Assembly: GCF_964355755.1 (NCBI RefSeq)
Contig: NC_092675.1
Location: forward strand, 14,771,312 to 14,835,311
Direction: 5' to 3'
DNA: 64,000 bases
From: Antedon mediterranea
Taxonomy: Eukaryota; Echinodermata; Crinoidea; Comatulida; Antedonidae
The notes below the pieces were generated by a model, which searched no databases, was not told the origin of the DNA, and worked only from the letters and a program-made list of their open reading frames with translations. This document shows, one piece after another, positions 43,051 through 54,904 of the stretch; position 1 is the stretch's first letter; every line of letters starts with the position of its first letter. The translations under genes were made by a program, and so were the position numbers.

Positions 43051-43254
43051 TGACCTTAATAAAAAAAAACGGTTTTTAGTAAATATATTTTGTATATCAA
43101 TATTGTAAAATTCAATCAAATAATTATGATATTACATGTTTATTAAATAAAAGAGTGTTTATGCAACCTCATTCAAAGAATTTCAATACATTATTTTCCC
43201 GACGTGTGTGTCAGAGAAAACGTGACTTTACGGCACACGTGAGAAAATTCTTCC

Positions 43255-43485
43255 GCAGTGTGGTGATTCGCGTCAACCAATCAAAGGGGGAGAATAAAAA
43301 TTCGTTCAACCGTACACTCTCTTTTCCCAGACGTTTTTTTGGGGTCCAGCAGCTTGGACATTAGTAGAGTTTACAAAATTCAAAAAATGTCAGCCGTAGA
43401 TATATAGATTTCGTGTTTGAAAAAGCTTCTTATTAATTATGTCCTCTAGGAATATAGCTGCCTAGAGCCGCGGCGCGAAAAAAGA
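43255..43485. repeat. Dispersed repeat family A, copy 3
   Basis: Same order as the copy at 13215-13480: CGCGTCAACCAATCAAAGGG, CTCTCTTTTCCCAGACGTTT, GGGTCCAGCAGCT, ATTATGTCCTCTAG and CTAGAGCCGCGGCGCGAAAA. Confidence 0.75.
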
Positions 43486-44796
43486 ACCGGACAATGCTAT
43501 TTTTAACTTGTTGGTTTTCAATTTAAAAAGAAATTCGAAATTGTATTAGTTCCTGTACCAAGGAGTTGTAAATTCAGATTATACTATGCATGTAAATTTA
43601 GTTACCAAAACCATCTGTAAAACCAAGGACATAGTTCTTGAAAACAAAAATACTGTATATATAATATTCTAAAAGTTCTTTTGATAATGCTAAAATTGTC
43701 ATTTTATTAAATAATAAAATTAGAAGAAACCACAGTATAATTTATTATGTTTATTATAGATATCATAATTATATATTATTCTGTATGCTGTATGATATGG
43801 CTAGGATATTTGACCACACAGGTATAAATATTTGATGGCATGGTATTATAAAAAAATTAAATCACCTGTACCTGTGTCATTATACCACAAACTATTATAT
43901 CTTTTAAAAACAACATTTTGCAATACTTTATAAACTTTCATAAAATAAATAACTCAGATAAATAATAACGTACGTATTGAATAAAAGTGCAAATTCCGGG
44001 GATCTAGCCCTTATATTTTTAAAAAGAACCTCAGCCAACCATGGTGGGGCCCTGGGCACTCACTTGCATCTACCTAAAAATCTTGCATCTTTGCAGATTT
44101 ACTTTTTGATCAAAAAACATTTGAAATGTTTACATGTTTGAACACAATTATTTGCTTACATACTGTACAGTGGTATTTACATGAATGTAAAAAAACTTCT
44201 AATTAATTTAAGAACATTGGTCAGAAAAAAAAATGTAATGTAATGCGCTATTTCATGAAGATCAGAGCGCTGTGGACTTGGACCTTTTCAACAACATTCT
44301 TCTCCCCTAAGGGTCACGACGTGTCATCGGCAGTCAATTACGGCGCCATTACATCTGTCCACGACAGTGTGTGTGTGAACTAGTACACCAGGGTATCCCC
44401 CAAACCATGTCAACATTTTGCGCATATTGAATGAAGTCAGTTTTCTGTGACCTACTGTACTGGTGTGAAATATGCCAAATTAACATTAAGGATGTCTCGC
44501 TATCGAATGACTATGGTTGGAATGTCTGAATATATGGAAATTATTTGCTTTTATATCACACTAAATGAATATAAATATAGAAAATGTGAATAATTGTTCC
44601 TAATCCTTAAAATAAGACATTGTTTGGCAAGTTGCACTTGCAGTGTATTAGTAATTAAACATTTACAAATAATTTCTTAAAACCTTTTATATACGAGCAA
44701 TTTTTAAAAATGTGTGTTTAATGCACGATTTATGATTTAAAATAGATCACAACAATGAAGTGTACACCTAATTCCACATTATTATCTTTATATGAA
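43486..44796. other. AT-rich stretch downstream of the unidentified gene
   Basis: No supported coding sequence. It would contain the 3' UTR of the minus-strand gene ending at 44797 if that gene is real. Confidence 0.35.
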
Positions 44797-44900
44797 CTAA
44801 GTTCTGGCAGGATCTTCTTCAATGTAAGCATTTGTTTCTTGTGCACAAGCAAGTAGTGCCTTTCTTTCATCTTCATTGTCTTCTAATGCTACAATATTAT
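44797..44900 (-). CDS. Terminal exon of an unidentified minus-strand gene
   Basis: After a TTCTTTTTTTTAAAG acceptor the minus strand reads (D)NIVALEDNEDERKALLACA, then QETNAYIEEDPART and a TAG at 44797-44799. The tail is acidic. The exon begins with two bases that complete the split codon left by the exon at 47717-47838, giving Asp at the junction, so phase is kept across the intron. That intron contains the foldback element, which starts about 25 bases from this acceptor. The protein family is not recognised. The case rests on splice signals, phase and coding-like composition. Confidence 0.5.
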
Positions 44901-45539
44901 CTTTAAAAAAAAGAACTTAAATTTAAGGCCTAAAAAAAAAATAGTTGTTTGCTGTCATCCGCCGCCTCTAATTTCGCCAAAAATTTGGGGCGGAGATAAG
45001 AAAAAATTGTTTTTTTACGTTGAGGGCGCTTTTTAAAAAAAAGTTTTTTTATGATTTTTTTTGCCCGAAAAGGTGTAAAAATCGAGTGTGCGAGGATGAA
45101 ACAATAAAATAATAACGTAGCGTATATTTTGGTGTATAATCGCACTTTTGACACGCAAATTTAACCTCTAAATTAAGGGTGCGTCTTATTATACACCGAA
45201 CATAAATGCCTCAACACACAGATATCGCCACCTCGTTGGCTAGGCCTGGCCTAGGCCTATAGTATTACTAAAGAGGCCTAGCCTAGCTACAGTGTACTAA
45301 CGTAACAGCAACCTGCTAGTTTTCAAGGCATTTTAGCGTGATTTTGTACTAAATATGATGAAAAGATTTGTTCATTATGGAGCTGTTTTAGGCGCTCCGA
45401 TAAAATTTCATTTGTTTATGATTGGAATAGTATTATAATTATACGCATGACCGTCGTACCCCCAGCGCGAGCGAGCCCTTCTTGGCAACCACATGGTGTA
45501 CAGTATTCGACTAGTATATTCTCCAGTTCGTATCCAGAT

Positions 45540-46165
45540 ATTCACCCCCTGGACATTCACCCCCTGGAAAACTACCCCCCGGACAACCACCACCTGTACC
45601 ACTACTCCCTTAGGACAAATACCCCTTTAGGACAACTACCCCTTTAGGACAACTACCCCTTTAGGACAACTACCCCTTTAGGACAACTACCCCTTTAGGA
45701 CAACTACCCCTTTAGGACAACTACCCCTTTAGGACAACTACCCCTTTAGGACAACTACCCCTTTTGGACAACTACCCCTTTCGGACAACTACCCCCGGAC
45801 AACTACCCCCCCGGACAACTACCCCCCGGACAGATACCCCCCGGACAGATACCCCCGGACAGATACCCCCGGACAACAACCCCCTTAGGACAACAACCCC
45901 CTTAGGACAACAACCCCCTGGACAACTACCCCCTGGACAACTACCCCCTGGACAACTACCCCCGGACAACTACCCCCGGACAACCCCCTAGGAACAATTA
46001 CCCCCTAGGAACAATTACCCCTAGGAATAATAACCCCCGGACAATAACCCCCGGACAATTACCCCCAGACAATTACCCCTACCCCCCCGGGTAATTACCC
46101 CGCGGACAACTACCTCTGACACAATACTCCCCGTAGGACAACTACCTCCTGGACCTGGACAATAC
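45540..46165. repeat. Left arm minisatellite of the foldback element
   Basis: About 40 units of 13-17 bases. They are built on GGACAACTACCCC, with variable spacers (CTTTA, CC, CTTA). A nearly homogeneous block with a 17-bp period lies at 45605-45790. Long frames in several phases here are low-complexity by-products. Confidence 0.9.
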
Positions 46166-46179
46166 TCCAAGGGCAAATA

Positions 46180-46400
46180 ATCTTTACGAAAAGGGAGACC
46201 CCACTATACGAAAAGGGAGACCCTAATATACGAAAAGGGAGACCTAAATATACGAAAAGGGAGACCTAAATATACGAAAAGGGAGACCAAATATACAAAA
46301 TGGGAGACCCCAATATACGAAAAGGGAGACCACACTATACGAAAAGGGAGACCCTAATAATACGAAAAGGCCGGGAGACCCAAATATAGGTCTCCCCTTT
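46180..46400. repeat. Central array of the foldback element
   Basis: About nine units of roughly 22 bases carrying ATACGAAAAGGGAGACC. The last unit is followed by an inverted GGTCTCCCCTTTCGTAT, so the centre itself can form a hairpin. Confidence 0.85.
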
Positions 46401-46504
46401 CGTATTGGGTCTCGGGTCAGGTCTCTGGTCTCTTTCGAAACACCCGTTAAAAACAGATGATTTCATTTTTACAGAAACCGGTCCTATATATTTGTCTACT
46501 TTTG

Positions 46505-46805
46505 GATTGGGGGGAGGGGGGGTAGTTAATAGTTGACCGGGGGTTAGTTGACCGGGGGTTAGTTGACCGGGGGTAGTTATCCTAAGGGGGTAGTTGTCCT
46601 AAGGGGGTGGTTGTCCGGAGGTAGTTGTCTGGGGAATTGTTATCCTAAGGGGGTAGTTGTTTGGGGGGTTATTATCCTAAGGGGGTAGTTGTCCTAAGGG
46701 GGTAGTTGTCCTAAGGGGGTAGTTGTCCTAAGGGGGTAGTTGTTCAAAGGGGGTAGTTGTCCGGGTGGTAAACATCCAGGGGGTAACTGTCTAGGGGGTA
46801 GGTGT
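46505..46805. repeat. Right arm minisatellite of the foldback element
   Basis: About 17 units of GGGGGTAGTTGTCCTAA and variants (GGTTAGTTGACCGG, GGGGTTATTATCCTAA). This is the complement of the left array. Confidence 0.88.
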
Positions 46806-47716
46806 CCTAGAACACTCCAGTTGATTATAGCATAGACCTAGCGTACACACTTCTAGGATACATAGATACTAATCGAATACGATTGTCCGTGAAAACGTGC
46901 GCCTCTCTATAAAAGGATTAAGCGAGGCTAGCTCACACACATGTGCGGTCATGCACTCGATGTTGCGGGTGCGAAACTCATGAATAACATGTTAGAAAGA
47001 ACTGACGGAATGGGGGACTTCCCTTCTTGTTGAGGCTGGGCGTGGCCGTCTTATACATTGACGATATACAAAATACCGATATTTTACTCTCAGTTAGGGG
47101 GTGCGTCTTATACACAGGTGCGACTTATACACACCTTATACACTTTTTTCCACCCGGCCCCCTACCAAAAAAAAAACTTGACAGCAAACAAACAATTTTT
47201 TTTTAGGCCTTATTAGTATGACAAAAATTAAAAAATATGCCAAGATAGTTTTCTCCTTAACCTCGCAATGTCTCTTTTCCATAGATTTTGATTGTCAAGA
47301 CCATTACAAAGAAGAATTTTTGTACTGGGTGGCTGTCAGAATTAAGAAAATTGAACAATTAGAATAAACAAAATGGTTACTCATTCTTAATATAAATAGG
47401 CATAATGTTGTATTTAGTAATTTTGGCATCAAATAATTAATCTGGCAGACTAAAAAGATTTTAAATGATCATTGTGATGATATTGAAGTGTGTTTTTCTT
47501 GTTTATGTATTTATTCTGTTTTATCTTATTTTATTTCAATTATATATCATATAACAGCCATTTGCCAATTAAAAATATCTTTACTGTAATATCGATGCAA
47601 AATAATAACTTAAAATAGTATAGTTTTCCATAGATTATTTAACAATTATTTTGCACTAATGTAGGTTTATACTCAAGGGTACGGTGTAATATTAGACATT
47701 CAAATTCAATATTTAC

Positions 47717-47838
47717 CTCTTTTGCCAATGTTTACAGGAATTAATGTAAGTAAAACCACTAGTGAAATGATGGCTGCAGCTCCTGGTACAAATGATAAAA
47801 TTTCTCTGTAAAACCTTCCACATTTGTCACAACAAGTC
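47717..47838 (-). CDS. Internal exon with a membrane segment, unidentified gene
   Basis: The exon is bounded by a CTTTTACCTTTAG acceptor and an AGAG/GTAAAT donor, and is phase 1 at both ends. It reads TCCDKCGRFYREILSFVPGA, then AAIISLVVLLTLIPVNIGKR. A CC-x2-C cluster precedes one hydrophobic helix of about 20 residues, and basic residues (GKR) follow it, as at the cytosolic edge of a membrane span. Joined to the exon at 44797-44900, this forms the last 74 residues of a protein. It could be the last helix of a multi-pass transporter, but I cannot name it. No upstream exon was found with confidence. Confidence 0.5.
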
Positions 47839-47995
47839 CTAAAGGTAAAAGATTTGTAATAAATGTGTTTGAAAGTGAACATTAACCAACCAGATCATAC
47901 CATTCATAATGAACACTACCATTGTTAGAAAGGAGTAGGAAGAACAGTGTTCCGTGGGCCATAGAATCTGCAATGTTACGTCCATTACTCACTTT

Positions 47996-48445
47996 TAGTA
48001 CGGGTTATTATGTCTTCCAGCTCGATATTTGTGCCAAAATAGATTTTTTCAGCTAACTTTGTTATTTTCGAGATGCTAAATCAAAAAAAGTTAGGTGCCA
48101 TTTTTTTCGACCACTCCTTCAGCCGCCATTTTGTATTTCAAAATGGCCGACGTTCCACACTAAACTTGGTCATCCATGGTATCATTGGAAAGGGAATGTA
48201 ATACTGATTATTTTATTCCATTACACCAATATCAATAAACACATAGTTACATAGTTATTGCAAAATAAAACAAAACACGTGACCAATAAAGGTCAAAAGG
48301 TCAAAATACAATTTCACCGAAATACTGTACTGTTTGGTATTGTTGGATAGATTTTTTTATTCTGAATACAGTTTTACTAATATCTATTCTATTTTACTTT
48401 GTTTATCGTCATGATTTTCCAATTATGTAAATAAATTGTTCTGAT
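47996..48445 (+). repeat. Solo arm of the long-TIR element family
   Basis: AGTACGGGTTATTATGTCTT onward matches 52306-52760 almost base for base, and matches 54460-54900 in reverse. It includes CAGCCGCCATTTTGTATTTC and TTTCCAATTATGTAAATAAA. Its inverted partner is not visible nearby, so it is a solo or truncated copy. Confidence 0.85.
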
Positions 48446-49560
48446 TTTTTAAAAATAGGAGGTGCACAACTTCATGTAAATGTCGATATGTTGACAAAAT
48501 TACGAAATGTTATGTTTACACGTTTTAGAAAAACGCGACAAAAATAGGGTGGAAAGAAAGAACTAGATTTGAACTCGTCACTTTGACAAGTTAGTTATCC
48601 GCACGCACGGTAAACACCACATGCACGTCATACATTGGAATTTTGCAAACAGTAAAAGATTATGGCATTATGACCTGAACTGAAGAATATGATATTTAAT
48701 TAAATGTGATGAACTATGATGTAAAATATGAAAATACGACTTTTTAAATTCAACTGGCCATATGATGACGTCACAACATCTGATTGGCAAAATGTTCACA
48801 TGAATTCGTATCTACAATCCAATAGCTTCCAGAAAACATTTTAATCATGATCAAGTCAAGAGACAAATATCCTATATTTTATTTTCCAGTGGCCATACAA
48901 TGACGTCACAATGTCCGTTTAGCCTTATTGACTTCTAGAATTTGAAATAAAACTAAATTTCACTGTTTACTTTAGAAACTATGACTATTTAAAAAAAGAC
49001 ATAATTTTGACATTTTCTTTAGCTTCTTCATCAAAAATGTGCGCGAATTGTCTAATTTAATGTGTTCGTATGGCGTTATTTAAAGTGGAAAAGGTCTAAA
49101 TTGTTTTCAAAATTACTAAAGAAAGGCTTGAAAAAGGCTTGAAAAAATCCTATGATCAATCATTGAAATTCATAAAATCGCGTGTAAGTCATGTTGCGCA
49201 ATACTGACGTCATTCAAAAATAGGAGGTGCACAACTTCACGTAAATGTCCATATGTTGACCAAGTTACACAATCTTATGTTGACAAGAATGACAGATATG
49301 CGTGCAACAAAATTCGTGGAAAGAAAGAAAAATAACAAAGATAAAAAAAGATCGTGACAGTAACCAAGTTGTGGATAACCAAAAAGTTATGATACAATAC
49401 AATAACAAGGAGTTATCCGCTTGCGGATAGCTAATTATCCAATACAAAAACAAGGAGTTATCCGCCGAGATAGGATAACTAATAATACAGAAAAAAAAGT
49501 TGATGATGATCTCATACAATCACAAGGTGGGGATAACTAATTGAAAATAATGGGGTCAGT
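48446..49560. repeat. Dispersed repeat family D with TGACGTCA monomers, copy 1
   Basis: ATAGGAGGTGCACAACTTCA with about 70 further bases occurs at 48456 and again near 49220. The phrase CTGGCCATATGATGACGTCA and close relatives recur at about 48755 and 48893. The same order of phrases is seen at 62640-64000. A two-copy unit with ACAAGGAGTTATCCGC lies at 49400-49480. Confidence 0.65.
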
Positions 49561-49859
49561 AGACGGCATAAATCCTTAGACGGAACACTCTTATAGTAAT
49601 TAGAAGCATAATTTCCTTTAATGTATCGTGTTCACATACAACTTATAATGTATTCTGCAACATTGGTTTCGTCAAATCGGTATTTTGGTGATCAACATAG
49701 CATTTGTGGCAATAGATGACGTCATGATCAGCAAAGGGCACTGTCCAAGTATAGTTCTTCACAGCTCTAAAATAATGTATAACACGACTGATACACTGAA
49801 ATATTATTATTAGTTTGTTTCTGTAATGTTATTGATTATCCAAGAACAATTATATATAA

Positions 49860-49900
49860 CTAGATGGTACACTCGCTTCGCTTGCGTACCATCTAGGTCG
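49860..49900. repeat. Hairpin CTAGATGGTAC with CTCGCTTCGCTTGC loop
   Basis: The arms CTAGATGGTAC and GTACCATCTAG are perfect complements around a variant of the GCTCGCTTCGCTCGC loop seen at 26526, 28453 and 28714. Confidence 0.65.
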
Positions 49901-49904
49901 TGCC

Positions 49905-51400
49905 CACAGATGATTCTCGAATACATAGTAATTTTAACGTAAAAAAAACTGACGATTTCAAATGTACGTACCGCAGGACTATAAAACATTGCCGTTTACC
50001 GAAACAAATAAATAGATTTATGTAGTCAACCAAAATTAGCACCATGGGAATTACTTCCGGAAGAGAAACTTTTCAGAAAATGAGTCCAAATTTTTGCATT
50101 TAAACAAACCCAATTTGTGTTTTGGGTTGAGGGTTGGGGATGAGGATAGGAACAAAGAGGAACAATTTAATATATTCTTTATATTAAATTATTCTTTGTA
50201 TTTCTTTATTATCCACTCAGTAACGAAATATATTTTTTTTATAGGCCTATAAATAATATACCACTAAATAGAGTAAAACATTTCCGGTTTAATAATTTGC
50301 TAAAACTGTCACTGTCATAGTCGATTGAAATAGTAAAGCACATGTAACGATACACTACGGCGTTTATATTTTTTGTAATTATTAATTAAAACAAATGTTG
50401 AGAAGCAACTGTCAGTAATAAAGTATTATATTATTATGTGTTTATAATCTAAAAGTAGGGGCTACCCACACTCACAGTAATAAAGTTTATTAGTATTTCG
50501 TTGATCTAATTGATTTGATTTCGCGCTCCGACGGGAAGTGTAGAACGCATAATAATAAAAGAGAGAGCGCTGTCTGGCAGCTGACTTGAATTGTTCTTTT
50601 AATTTCTTGACTTAACTTCATATTTGTCACTGAGTTTTGGTTTATTTTGGACTCAACTCTACAATGCTTTGAAATTCTTGGTTTTTATTTAATTTTTCTT
50701 CACATTCCTGTGCATGCTTGCATCCGAGCTTAGGCCTGATCGTTTCAACAGCATGCTTTGTTTACACATGATGCCTAGCAGAGGGCCTCCTGCCCACTAT
50801 ACTTAGCTCTGCCTAACATTGAGCCTGCCAACCTATAGCCACTACTACTAGTGGTCGAGCATCCTATGTCTATAGTAGGGAAAGGTTGTTACAGTTTAAT
50901 GTTAAGTCTAGGGTTACCCCTCTGTTATTTACTAGGCTAAAGGAGCTTGGCGTTTTCAAAGTTTGACGTGGACGCAAAGGCGGTAAGCGACCTAAACGTA
51001 TTAATTTGACAAATTCATCTTCTACATGATGTGTACAAGTCCCTTAGATTTTTTAACCAAAATCATTATAACCTGTCAAAATTGTAATGGTGTATCCTGT
51101 TGTGAATTGTTTACACAAACACAGCAGGGTCCTTGTATTAAACACAAATCTGCTTTATTGGGACTGATACACTTTACAGTAGTACAGTTTCTAGGTGGCC
51201 TTGTACCACTGGACACTAGTGATTAAGGAGTCAAATCATCAGAATTGGTGATTAAGAGCTTTTATTACACCAGAGTGAGGCTCTCCTCATCAGGGTATGA
51301 CTGGAAATTTTATCTAAGGGGATTGTACATTTAATGACATCTGTTCATTCTTCGCAATTCAGTCCGGTTGTGAATCAACATACTAGCACTTCCAATAGGA
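49905..51400. other. Stretch without a supported gene
   Basis: Repeats and AT-rich DNA. The part from about 50950 may be 5' UTR or flank of the following LINE. A 66-codon frame at 51026-51226 has a CQNCNGVSC cluster but no full zinc-finger pattern. Confidence 0.4.
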
Positions 51401-51404
51401 AACG

Positions 51405-52305
51405 CTTAGGATCGGGGTTTGGAATGCACAATCTATCTGCAATAAAACCACTCCTTTTTATCAGTATGTTGTTGACCACGATTTAGATGTTATTTTTGTC
51501 ACAGAAACATGGCTTTGTGAGAATGATACAGCTCTAATCTCTGCTTATGAACCAGATGGTTTTACATCAGAGTTTTATCAAAGGTGCCACTTAAATGCTG
51601 TAAACTCATGTTTTTTTAGGCTTGCTAGTCACAGATTAGTATTCCATCCATCCATAAAAACATCATCGTTACTGTTTACAGACCCCCTCCCACCCCGACA
51701 GCTCAATTCACTGCAGATTTTTCAAAACTTGTTGAACAATACTCTTTGAATTCTAATCTGATTATCACCGGTGACTTTAATATCCACGTTGATAAGACTA
51801 ATGATTCTCATACCAAACGCTTTATGGACATATTGGATTCTACCAATTTCGTGCAATTGGTCAATACACCCACACAAAAGCATGAATATACACTTGACCT
51901 AATAATTACCAATAACCCCAATTTAATCAATATCATATGTCTGATCACTATTTTCTCCATGCCTTACTTAATGTCTCTAAACCATCAATAACACAAAAGA
52001 AAATTACATTCTGTTGTTTTAAAAATATCAACACCATTAAATTGTCTGATGGCTTTAGTGATTTCCTTGCCGAATCTTGTGATGTTAGTTCAAACTCTGC
52101 TGTATCTTTTTACAATCAATTTTTGTTCTCGCTTCGAGACGCGTTGGCTCCCGAGAAATCAAAGATCATTAACATCAGGTCAAGATCACAGTGGTTCTCT
52201 GATGATTGTAGAATATCCAAGAGAAAGTGTGGCATTCTTGCACGCAAATGGGTAAAGAATCCATCATCTGAAAATCTATTAGCTTTTAAGAAACAATGCA
52301 CAGCA
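51405..52305 (+). mobile_element. L2/CR1-group LINE, 5' part (endonuclease)
   Basis: Reading pieces give VWNAQSICNKT, YVVDHDLDVIFVTETWL, VTVYRPPPTPTAQFTADFSK, NSNLIITGDFNIHVDKTNDS and EYTLDLIITNNPN. These are the apurinic-type endonuclease motifs in order. They are followed by a pre-RT linker ending KKQCTAYS. Frame changes and a deletion lie near 51600-51660. The element is cut at about 52305 by a large inverted-repeat insertion and resumes near 54905. Confidence 0.85.
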
Positions 52306-54904
52306 TATAGTACGGGTTATTATGTCTTCCAGCTCAATATTTGTGCCAAAATAGATTTTTTTTAGCTAACTTTGTTATTCTTGAGATGCTGAATCCAAAA
52401 AAGTTAGGTGCCATTTTTTTCGACCACTCCTTCAGCCGCCATTTTGTATTTCAAAATGGCCGACGTTCCACACTAAACTTGGTCATCCATGGTATCATTG
52501 GAAAGGGAATGTAATACTGATTATTTTATTCCATTACACCCATATCAATAAACGCATAGTTACAAGTTATTGCGAAATGAAACAAATCATGTGACCAATA
52601 AAGGTCAAAAGGTCAAAATGCAATATCACCAAAATACTGTAGGCCTACTGTTTGGTATCGTTGGATAGATTTTTTTATTCTGAATACAGTTTTACTAATA
52701 TCTATTCTATTTTACTTTGTTTATTGTCATAATTTTCCAATTATGTAAATAAATTGTTTTTAAATGTTCCTTGTTTTTCCATGCTAATTACTTTCTTATT
52801 TACATACAATCTGTCCTATTGGTATATAAGTACTTTAGGCGTTGTTTTCTTTATCTTAATACTAAATAAGTACCGTACGGTACTGGATTACACTTAACTT
52901 CAATGTCAAGTTTCCGAGTTATTTACTTTAAAATCAAAATAACTATAGTCCGTGAACAAAGGTGAAATAAACTGTTGTCAAGTCACATCTTTGTTTTGTT
53001 TCGTTGGATAGAAATTCTGAATCTATTTTATTTTTAGTAGTTTACATTTCTGTTTTTCGTAAAAAGAAAAAAATGCTACGGGTCATGGTATCATTTGCGT
53101 AGCGTTCAAAATCATTTGTATTTTTGTCAAAGCGGGTACCACACAATATAAAGCCATCTGTGCACAATGCCAATGTTAATTGGCATGCCTTTCCCTTTGA
53201 ACCTCAGATGAAGTGCAGCAGCAAACATTTTTTCATTTGATATTATTATACAGTGAAAAAAAAAAAAAAAATAAGATCAATTAGTTTTCCTCAAATAAAG
53301 TTTACACGAAATTCCCTTTGATTTTTACGTATGGTTTGTGATTATCGCAATATAAATCCTAACTATACATGGTTATTATTAAAAGTCACATAGAATAATT
53401 AATCAAACAATACTTGTTTCTGGTAACTTAACTTTAAGAACTTATCGGAAATAAGGGAAACAAAATCCGCTTTCCAGCAATAATATTCAAATTAGTTTGA
53501 GAAAAACGAAATATTTTAACTACAGACACTTTATAAATATATACCGTATGTAACGATTTCAGTTATTGAATTCCCTTTTATAAATTTGTATTTTAATTTT
53601 GTTACTTTTACTGCATTTCTCAGTTATATTTATCAAAAATGCAGTGGAGTGCGACCACACACCGGTAGGAGATAGAATCGGCCTTTCAGTCATCGGTGCG
53701 TTTTGAATTATTATTATTTTATTGTTCTTGGGCATGATCCTATTGTATCCGTTTGTTGTTACTATTTGTATTCTTGTGAGTATTAGAATATGCCACCAAT
53801 TTAATTTATATTTAATAAAATTATGTTATCATCTGAAACGGTGGAAGATTATTCGACTACTTATACACAGTAGAGATGAGCTGTTTTCTATCCTGCCTTT
53901 ATGGTCACACAAATATCCAATATATATAATATAAGAATGTGTACATAAATTAATTTAAATAAGCAACAACTTTTTTATCGATTTACTTTATATATATAGG
54001 CCTAGGCTTACAACATACAACCATGCTATTGGCAGAAAACCATGTTTGAAAAAAACAACATAGACGCCACTGCACTGGATATAGTTATAAATAAAACTAA
54101 ATTAACTAGCAGAATTAAGACAAATCTAAATTACTTTCCAAAGTTACGTTTCTGTTTCTGTTGTAGTAGTTGTATGAACTTGCTCAAATAAAAGGTACTA
54201 AAATCAATTACTTTACCTCCAAATCATGTTTGCGTCGCAACTAATTTACCTGCAAAGCAATGGTTGTTTGATCTTGTTTTTTACTTGCAATGCGAAAACC
54301 GGGCATATCGAGGATCTTGATAGTAAAACTTATCTTATACTAAAGTAGTTTAACACACTGAAATTGTTATTATAACCAGATAAATGTTACCAACATTTGA
54401 ATGAATAAAAAAAACGTATTTATCTTTAATACGGAGGAGACCTTTTTTATTGTACATTTAAAAATTTATTTACATAAAATTGGAAAATTATGACAATAAA
54501 TAAAGGAAAATCGAATAGATATTAGTAAAACTGTATTCAGAATAAAAAAAAAAGCTATCCTACGATACCAAACAGGAAAGTATTTGAGAAAATTAAAATG
54601 TTGACCTTTTGACCTTTTTGGTCACGTGACTTGTTTTATTGTTAAATAACTATGTAACTATGCATTTTTTGATATGGATGTAATGGGATAAAATGATCAG
54701 TATTATATTCCCTTTCCGATGATACCATGGATGACAAAGTTCAGTGTGGAATGTCGGCCATTTTGAAATACAAAATGGCGGCTGAAGGAGTGGTCGAAAA
54801 AAATGGCACCTAACTTTTTTGAATTCAGCAACTCAAGAATAACAAAGTTAGCTAATAAAATCTATTTTGGCACTAATATCAAGCTGGAGCTAGTTTTCCT
54901 TACA
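52306..54904. mobile_element. 2.6-kb element with ~450-bp TIRs inserted in the LINE
   Basis: Arms at 52306-52760 and about 54455-54900 are inverted copies: CAAAATGGCCGACGTTCCAC against its complement, and TTCCAATTATGTAAATAAAT against ATTTACATAAAATTGGAAAA. The LINE coding sequence stops at the left end and resumes after the right end. AGTAC or GTACT occurs at both edges and could be terminal bases or a duplication. The interior (52760-54455) has no transposase frame; a 70-codon hydrophobic frame at 53722-53934 is unassigned. A related solo arm is at 47996-48445. Confidence 0.8.

Larger units (their letters stand above)
44925..47211. mobile_element. Foldback-type transposon with opposed minisatellite arms
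   Basis: The ends are inverted copies: AAGGCCT with an A-run and GTTTGCTGTCA at the left, and TGACAGCAAACA with a T-run and AGGCCTT at the right. Inside, a left array of ACTACCCC(...)GGACA units (45540-46165) is the reverse complement of the right array of GGGGGTAGTTGTCCTAA units (46505-46800). Between them is a third array of GGGAGACC...ATACGAAAA units (46180-46400), with an inverted end. Outside the arrays, GTGCGTCTTAT...TACAC phrases occur near both ends. The whole 2.3 kb can fold into one long stem. No transposase is encoded. Sea urchin TU elements have a comparable tandem-repeat foldback design. Target duplication is not clear. Confidence 0.75.

Noticed and set aside
45447-45991. Proline/threonine-rich and glycine-rich proteins on both strands
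   Set aside because: These frames are translations of the left minisatellite arm of the foldback element and are low-complexity in every phase.
47268-47368. Plus-strand terminal exon reading FDCQDHYKEEFLYWVAVRIK with a CTCTTTTCCATAG acceptor
   Set aside because: It looks coding-like but lies inside the intron of the better supported minus-strand exon pair, and no upstream plus-strand exon was found. The minus strand at the same place also has a plausible but out-of-phase exon, so chance is likely.
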